Below are positions 59,183 to 64,000 of a DNA stretch of 64,000 bases, one piece after another. The DNA is from Tepidiforma thermophila (GTDB lineage: Bacteria > Chloroflexota > Dehalococcoidia > Tepidiformales > Tepidiformaceae). Under the pieces are notes generated by a model. It saw nothing but the letters and a program-made list of their open reading frames with translations, had not been told where the DNA came from and did not search any database. A program made the translations under genes and the position numbers. Position 1 is the stretch's first letter. Each line of letters begins with the position of its first letter. The stretch spans positions 310,001-374,000 of the forward strand of contig NZ_PDJQ01000001.1 of assembly GCF_002563855.1 (NCBI RefSeq), in the 5' to 3' direction.

Positions 59183-61012
59183 CTAGGCCGGGCGGCCCTG
59201 CCAGGTCGGGTCGGTCTGGTCGAACCAGGATTCGGTGACGGCCTGGTGGCTGGTGACGAAGGGGACGATTTCGCCGGTCTTGAAGTAGTTCCAGCGCATG
59301 ATGCGGGAGACGGCGACGAGGGTGTAGGGGATGCCCGCGCCGTAGTTCTTGATGAGCTCGCGGACGATCTCCTTGTTCATCTCCTGGCGCTTGGCGATGT
59401 CGAACTCCTGCATGAGGGCGTCGGTGAGCTGGTCGACCTTGTCGATCTTGACGCCGAACTGCTGGAACTGCGGCTGCTTGGAGTTGTACTGGAGGTAGTT
59501 GAGGAGGGAGGGCTCGGGGTCGGTGATCTCGGTGATCCAGCCGAACCAGATGTTGTTCTTCCCGTTGCCGTACTCCTGTTTGACGATCTTCGTCGTGATG
59601 GTGGAGTAGGGCTCGATCTTGGCGGTGAACTTATTGCCGAGCACCTTCTGGAGCTGGTTGGTGATGAGGGCGGCGCCGCCGGAGTAGAGGCCCTCCCAGA
59701 TGTCGGGGATGTCGACGATGATTTCGCCGAGCGCCGGGCCGCCGCCGGCTTCCCACATCTTCTTCGCCTCGGCCTCTTCCTTGGCGCGGTCCTCCAGGTA
59801 GCCGGGGAAGGTGATGAGCTCCTTCTCCGGGATGGTGAACGCGGCCTGTGTGGGCGGGACGTTGCCGGAGAGGACAGCGTTGCCCTGGAGGAGCGACTGG
59901 ATGAGGGCGCGGCGGTCGAAGGCGCGGAAGATGGCGCCGATGAGGTTCGGGTTGTTCCAGGGAGCCGCGCCGCCGTAGTAGGTGCCGGCCTGGGGGTTCG
60001 CCGAGAACTGCTTATATTCGGTGATCTTGCCCTGGTACCGCTTCAGGAGGTCGTCGGCGACGGCGTTCTGGGTCGGCGAAAAGGAGTCGAGCTGCTTCTG
60101 CTCGAAGGCGGCGAGCTGGGCCGACTGGTCAGTGAAGAGGTTGAGGTACTTCACGCCGTCCCAGTTGACCTGCCTGTAGAACTTCTCGTTGCGGACGTAC
60201 TCCAGTTCGCCCTCGGCCTTGAAGGACTTCAGGATCATGCCGCCGGTGCCGATGACGAGCTCGGGCTTCAGGTTGGCGTAGTCCTTCTCGAAGGCGTCGA
60301 TCGCCTCGGGGGCCTGGACCTTGGCGTAGGCGCCGGCGAGCGTGTTCAGGAAGAAGGGGTTGGGCGTCTTGAGGGTAACCTTGACGGTCTTTTCGTCGAC
60401 GACCTCGACCTTGTCGACGACCTGGAAGGCGGACTTCCGGTAGAAGTTGGGGTCTTCGGTGCCGTCGCGGAGTTTGCCGGCAACGTTGCGCTCGATGAAC
60501 TTGGCGATGTCCTCTGCCTTTGCAAGGCGGCCGTTCACGGGCGGCTTATCGTGCCAGTAGACGTTGGGGCGGAGGGTGAAGACGATGGTCTGCTTGTCCG
60601 GCTGCTCCCACTTTTCAGCGAGCGCGCCGCCGATAACGCCCTTCGTATAGCTGTCCCACTGGACGACGCCGAGGTTCGTCCAGCCGAAGAGGGTGGAGAC
60701 CGGCGTGAAGCGGGAGCGGTCGATATCGAAGGTGTCCCAGGTGTTGCCGGCGGAGGTGAAGCGGGCGACGCCGCCCTTCTGCTTGGCGGCTTCGGTGGGC
60801 GATGCAGCGGCGGTGGGCGACCCCGACGGCGCAGTGGTTGCGGTCGGCAGGCCGCCGGTGTCGTCGTCATCATCGTCGCCGCAGCCGACGAGGCCGAGGG
60901 CGGCGACGCCGACGCCGGTGACGCCCGCGGTGCCGAGGAGCCGGCGGCGGGTCATACCCTTACGGGCGAGCTTACGGGTCCAGTAGTTGTCGGAATCAGG
61001 CACGGTGAGCAT
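59183..61012 (-). CDS. ABC transporter solute-binding lipoprotein, orphan
   Basis: 609 residues. The Tat-lipoprotein signal (MTRRRLLGTAGVTGVGVAAL) ends at LVGC and continues GDDDDDDTGG. The SBP_bac_5 domain (DRSRFTPVSTLFGWTNLGVV, QTIVFTLRPNVYWHDKPPVN, APWNNPNLIGAIFRAFDRRA) is clear but only distantly related to the two other binding proteins here. GAGGGGG precedes ATG 61012. No permease genes are adjacent. Confidence 0.93.
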   Translation of the reverse strand: MLTVPDSDNYWTRKLARKGMTRRRLLGTAGVTGVGVAALGLVGCGDDDDDDTGGLPTATTAPSGSPTAAASPTEAAKQKGGVARFTSAGNTWDTFDIDRSRFTPVSTLFGWTNLGVVQWDSYTKGVIGGALAEKWEQPDKQTIVFTLRPNVYWHDKPPVNGRLAKAEDIAKFIERNVAGKLRDGTEDPNFYRKSAFQVVDKVEVVDEKTVKVTLKTPNPFFLNTLAGAYAKVQAPEAIDAFEKDYANLKPELVIGTGGMILKSFKAEGELEYVRNEKFYRQVNWDGVKYLNLFTDQSAQLAAFEQKQLDSFSPTQNAVADDLLKRYQGKITEYKQFSANPQAGTYYGGAAPWNNPNLIGAIFRAFDRRALIQSLLQGNAVLSGNVPPTQAAFTIPEKELITFPGYLEDRAKEEAEAKKMWEAGGGPALGEIIVDIPDIWEGLYSGGAALITNQLQKVLGNKFTAKIEPYSTITTKIVKQEYGNGKNNIWFGWITEITDPEPSLLNYLQYNSKQPQFQQFGVKIDKVDQLTDALMQEFDIAKRQEMNKEIVRELIKNYGAGIPYTLVAVSRIMRWNYFKTGEIVPFVTSHQAVTESWFDQTDPTWQGRPA

Positions 61013-61027
61013 TCCCCCTCGTTCGTT

Positions 61028-61060
61028 CGGCAGGGTCTATAGCTGCCATAGATCCTGCCG
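61028..61060. promoter_or_regulatory. 33-base imperfect palindrome before the third binding-protein gene
   Basis: CGGCAGG-G-TCTAT, a 7-base centre, ATAGA-T-CCTGCCG. All positions pair but one. It lies 16-48 bases before the start, either as an operator or as a hairpin in the leader. Confidence 0.55.
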
Positions 61061-61118
61061 TCGCGGAGTATACGCATCATCGGCCGTTTGTCGATGCATC
61101 CGCTTTGCGGGTGCCGAA

Positions 61119-61775
61119 CTATTCCGTTCCGATCAGCGGGAGCCAGCGGGCGAGGAACGGGTTGGCGGCACGCTGGATGGCGAGGATGTCGCGCTGGGGC
61201 GACCCGGGAGGGTAGGGAGCGAGGTCGTCTTCGGTGCCGGAGTTGAAGAGGGCGCCGGCGGCCTGGAGGCCGGCGAAGATGGCGGCCGCCGCTGCGGCGA
61301 GGAGGCGGTCGGCCTCCGGCCAGGCGGGGGCGGCGGCGATGCGGGCGAGGGGGTCGGCGAGGCCGCCGCCGCGGATGGCGGGGGAGTGGCCGCGGGCGAG
61401 CCCCCAGTGGAGGTGGGGGCCGGTGCTCAGCCCGGTGGACCCGCACAGCCCGAGGCCGTCGCCGGGGCGGATCGGCTGGCCGGGCAGGACATCGACGCGG
61501 GAGAGGTGGGCGTAGAGGGTTCGCCAGCCGCCGGGGTGGGCGAGTTCGACCGCGTTGCCGAAGACGGGGTCGCCGGAACGGACGTCGATGACGACGCCGG
61601 GGGCGGGCGCGCGGACGGGCGTCCCCGCGGGAGCGCCGATATCGACGCCGGTGTGGCCGCCGGCGTGCTGGGGGATGGCGGCGGAGCCGAATGCCGCGGT
61701 GATGGTGCCGGAGATTGGCAGTCCGATATAGTTGGCGCCGTCGAGGAGGGCAGGTCCAAATTCGATGCTGCGCAT
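61119..61775 (-). CDS. M23-family peptidase (LytM-like)
   Basis: 218 residues. Zinc ligands are in GGHTGVDIG (HxGxD) and GPHLHWGL (HxH), with the usual APAPGVVIDV, LYAHLSRVDVLPGQPI and GLCGSTGLSTG. It would cut peptide cross-links of peptidoglycan. No signal peptide is visible at the chosen ATG 61775, which is odd for a wall enzyme; export may use another path, or the protein may act in the cytoplasm. Confidence 0.85.
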   Translation of the reverse strand: MRSIEFGPALLDGANYIGLPISGTITAAFGSAAIPQHAGGHTGVDIGAPAGTPVRAPAPGVVIDVRSGDPVFGNAVELAHPGGWRTLYAHLSRVDVLPGQPIRPGDGLGLCGSTGLSTGPHLHWGLARGHSPAIRGGGLADPLARIAAAPAWPEADRLLAAAAAAIFAGLQAAGALFNSGTEDDLAPYPPGSPQRDILAIQRAANPFLARWLPLIGTE

Positions 61776-61911
61776 GCCGGGAGCGTGAGCTTTCGACAGC
61801 GCAGCCCCAAGGGCGAGCCGTCACCGCGGGCGCGGATATCGGGGATTCCCCGATGCGCCGCGGCGCGGCTGCACCCGAGACTTACGGGAAGGGGGACAGG
61901 GACGCGAGACA

Positions 61912-64000
61912 ATGGCTCCCGGCCAGAGCGTGACACCCGGTGACCGGGCGCTCCTGCAGGAGCTTGCCGTGGTTGCCGCCGGCAGCGGGCCGCTCTCTGA
62001 GCGGTTCCCGCGGTTCGCCGCGCCGCTGTGCGAGGCCACCGGGGCTGACCTCCTGCTGCTGGCGGTGACGGAGGGCGACGGAGCGACCGCGCGGGTGGCG
62101 GGGTCGTGGCCGGTGGAGCATCCGCCGGCGCTCGTGGGGCGGGTCCTGCCGGCGGAGTCGCTCGGGCTGGAGCTGGGAGCGGCGCTGGCGCACGGGGAGG
62201 TGCTCCGGACGGGGGCGGGGGAGCACCCGGCTGCTGAAGCGCTGGCCGGGCTGGGCTACGGCACGGGCTGGGTTTGCACACTCGTTGACCGGGGCGAGCC
62301 GGTCGGCCTGGTGCTGGCGGCGTTCCGGGATGGCGCGCCGGATGAACGGGCGCGGGCGCTGCTGCGGGCGGCCGCAGACCTGCTGGCCGCTGCCGCGGCG
62401 CGGGAGCGGGAGATGCGCCGGGCGATGACCGCTGCCGCCCGGGCGCGGGCTGCGGCGGAGCTGGCCGCGGGCCTGAGCCGGGGAGACAGCTTCGAGACGC
62501 TGTTCACGGCGCTCGCCGGGCTGCTGCCGGAGGCGCTGCCGGTGGACTACCTGGGGCTGGTGCTGCGCGGGCCGGGCGGCTTCGCGCTGGTGGGTGAGAC
62601 GCCGGCGGGCGTGCACCGGGGGCTGCCGCCGACGGCCGAGGGGAATGCGTTCATCGAGCAGCTGGCGGCACAGGGCGATGTGCTGCAGTTCCGGCCGGAG
62701 GCGGGTGCGAGCCCGGACGACGGGCTGGCCCTGGCGGGCTACGGCCGGGCCGCAATCGGCGTCATTCGCGAAGGAGCCGCGACAGCCGGGCTGCTGATCG
62801 TGGCGCGGCAGTCGCGGCGGCGGTTCGACGACGAGGAGCTGGCATTCCTCGGCCTGCTGCGGTCGCTGCTTTCGCAGGCGCTGACCGGGCAGCTGCAGCA
62901 GCGCCGGGCCATGGAGGCGGCTTCGCGGGCGCGGGTGCTGAACGAGCTGGCGGTGCACCTCTCGGTTGGGACGCCGCTCGCTGTGGTGTTCCGGGAGCTG
63001 ACGCGGCTGCTGCCGGAGGCGCTGACCTTCGACTGGGTGGCGCTTGCCGCAGTTGACCCCGCAGGGGCGGCGCTGGAGGTCGTTGGGGCGGAACCCGAGG
63101 GCATGCTGCGGGCGGGGATGGCGTTCCCGCTGCAGATGGCGCCACCACCTCCTGTCGCATTCGGCGCAGACGGCATGTACGAGTATGACCCGGCGAAGGC
63201 CGTGACCGAGTTCGGGAAGGCCGTCGGCCGGGCCGGGTACCGGCGGGGGCTGGTGGCGCGGCTGTTCGACGAGGGCCGGCTGGTGGGGTCGCTCAATCTC
63301 GCGCGCCGGGAGGCGGCGCCGTTCAGCGCCGAGGAGCGGGAGTTCGTGGGGGCGCTGGCGCGGCTGCTGGCGGTTGCGGTCGGGAACCGGCGGCGGCTGT
63401 TCGAGGCGACGCGGCTGGCGGAGCGGACACGGATCCTGAACGAGCTGGCGCTCCTGCTGAACCAGGGCGAGGGGCCGGAGGCGTTCTTTGCTGCGCTTGC
63501 TCATCGGCTGCAGGCGGTGCTCGACTTCGACGGCCTGGGGCTCTGGGTGGCGAGCGGCCCGGAGCATTTCCGGGCGGTCGATAGCCTGCGGCGGAGGACC
63601 GTTCAGCCCGGGGACGTCGCACGCCGCGAGTCGTTCGGGACGCTCTTCGAACGGCTCACCGAGCGGACGGTGGTCGAAGCACCGATCGAGGACTTCGGCG
63701 GTCCCATTGCGGCACGGAGCCAGGCGGCTGGCGTGCAGCGGGTCGCCGCCGTGGCGCTGCGGCACGAGGGACGCGACGAAGGGCTGCTGCTGCTCTCGCG
63801 GATGAGCGAGCGGCCGTACGACGCGGAGGAGCTGGCCCACCTCGAGACGGTCGGAGCGCTGCTCGGGCAGGCACTGGCCAACCACCGCAAGGTGCAGGAG
63901 CGGCTGGGTGAAGCGGTGCGCCGGCAGGCGCTCTCCGAGATTACGGCGCTGCTGGAGGGCGGGAGCGACGTGCGGGAGCACTTCGACACGCTGGCGCAGA
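61912..64000 (+). CDS. multi-GAF-domain sensor protein, 3' end outside the window
   Basis: The frame from ATG 61912 stays open to the window edge (about 696 residues). It holds at least three GAF-like units, each introduced by a linker helix: ELAVVAAGSGPLSERFPRFA, VLNELAVHLSVGTPLAVVF, RILNELALLLNQGEGPEAFF; a fourth seems to begin at LSEITALLEGGSDVREHFDT. Strands such as WVCTLVDRGEPVGLVLAAF and GLVARLFDEGRLVGSLNLAR are typical GAF cores. Cys/His chromophore sites are not evident. The output domain (kinase, GGDEF or phosphatase) must lie past 64000. A 699-codon frame on the other strand is only its shadow. Confidence 0.8.
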   Translation, partial: MAPGQSVTPGDRALLQELAVVAAGSGPLSERFPRFAAPLCEATGADLLLLAVTEGDGATARVAGSWPVEHPPALVGRVLPAESLGLELGAALAHGEVLRTGAGEHPAAEALAGLGYGTGWVCTLVDRGEPVGLVLAAFRDGAPDERARALLRAAADLLAAAAAREREMRRAMTAAARARAAAELAAGLSRGDSFETLFTALAGLLPEALPVDYLGLVLRGPGGFALVGETPAGVHRGLPPTAEGNAFIEQLAAQGDVLQFRPEAGASPDDGLALAGYGRAAIGVIREGAATAGLLIVARQSRRRFDDEELAFLGLLRSLLSQALTGQLQQRRAMEAASRARVLNELAVHLSVGTPLAVVFRELTRLLPEALTFDWVALAAVDPAGAALEVVGAEPEGMLRAGMAFPLQMAPPPPVAFGADGMYEYDPAKAVTEFGKAVGRAGYRRGLVARLFDEGRLVGSLNLARREAAPFSAEEREFVGALARLLAVAVGNRRRLFEATRLAERTRILNELALLLNQGEGPEAFFAALAHRLQAVLDFDGLGLWVASGPEHFRAVDSLRRRTVQPGDVARRESFGTLFERLTERTVVEAPIEDFGGPIAARSQAAGVQRVAAVALRHEGRDEGLLLLSRMSERPYDAEELAHLETVGALLGQALANHRKVQERLGEAVRRQALSEITALLEGGSDVREHFDTLAQ

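Noticed and set aside
61882-63981. 699-codon open frame on the minus strand
   Set aside because: Its product is Pro/Arg/Gln-rich with no fold, and the + strand frame at the same place shows tandem GAF domains. High GC makes long antisense frames common.

Overview
The window is very GC-rich DNA with densely packed genes and strong G/C-ending codon bias. Several things suggest a Chloroflexota bacterium, perhaps in or near the Dehalococcoidia: a CIRCE-controlled hrcA-grpE-dnaK operon, many Tat/lipobox solute-binding lipoproteins, ResB-type cytochrome c maturation, abundant acyl-CoA/thiolase/SDR enzymes, and no outer-membrane genes. This taxonomic placement is inference. No rRNA, tRNA, CRISPR array or transposase was found.

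Layout. 1-8.7 kb: an SRA-like/HNH endonuclease, acyl-CoA dehydrogenase, HAD phosphatase, CZB protein, a split YeeE/YedE sulfur transporter, a Fic protein bracketed by 91-bp direct repeats, an esterase and a luciferase-like oxidoreductase. 8.7-12.5 kb: a heptamer-repeat element, then a heterodimeric ABC exporter. 12.5-29.8 kb: resB with a frame-disrupted resA, an FxLYD lipoprotein-like protein, an MrfA-type helicase, a lipid-anchored truncated hemoglobin, a thioredoxin, purH, nudix, nitroreductase, matrixin-like protease, a TetR unit, thiolase, a Fur-family regulator, a catalytically degenerate ketosynthase homologue, a degenerate MBL protein, thpR and an amidohydrolase. 30-37 kb: an orphan peptide-type solute-binding lipoprotein, SHOCT, CAP and SPFH proteins, a DNA glycosylase, an SDR and an inositol-phosphatase-like enzyme. 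37.6-41.3 kb: the heat-shock operon with CIRCE. 41.3-47.7 kb: small membrane proteins, a response regulator, Hsp20, a promoter-to-terminator unit that looks like a structured RNA, two cupredoxin-like secreted proteins and a divergent copper-delivery operon (PCuAC, SCO, a lipoprotein, a membrane protein). 47.7-54.5 kb: SDR, gpmA, purA and an Opp/Dpp-type importer. 54.8-64 kb: HDOD, CapA-like, a 61-unit heptamer array, an unknown helical protein, a third solute-binding lipoprotein, an M23 peptidase and a multi-GAF protein running off the window.

Cross-cutting patterns. The lipoproteins share an Asp-rich run straight after the lipidated Cys. Several genes start six bases after a TANNNT -10 box, so they are probably leaderless. 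Two peptide-type binding-protein genes in opposite orientation share a near-identical 750-bp tract (gene conversion, or an inversion substrate). The least explained items are the structured RNA unit at 43.77-44.14 kb, the repeat-flanked fic cassette and the heptamer element family.
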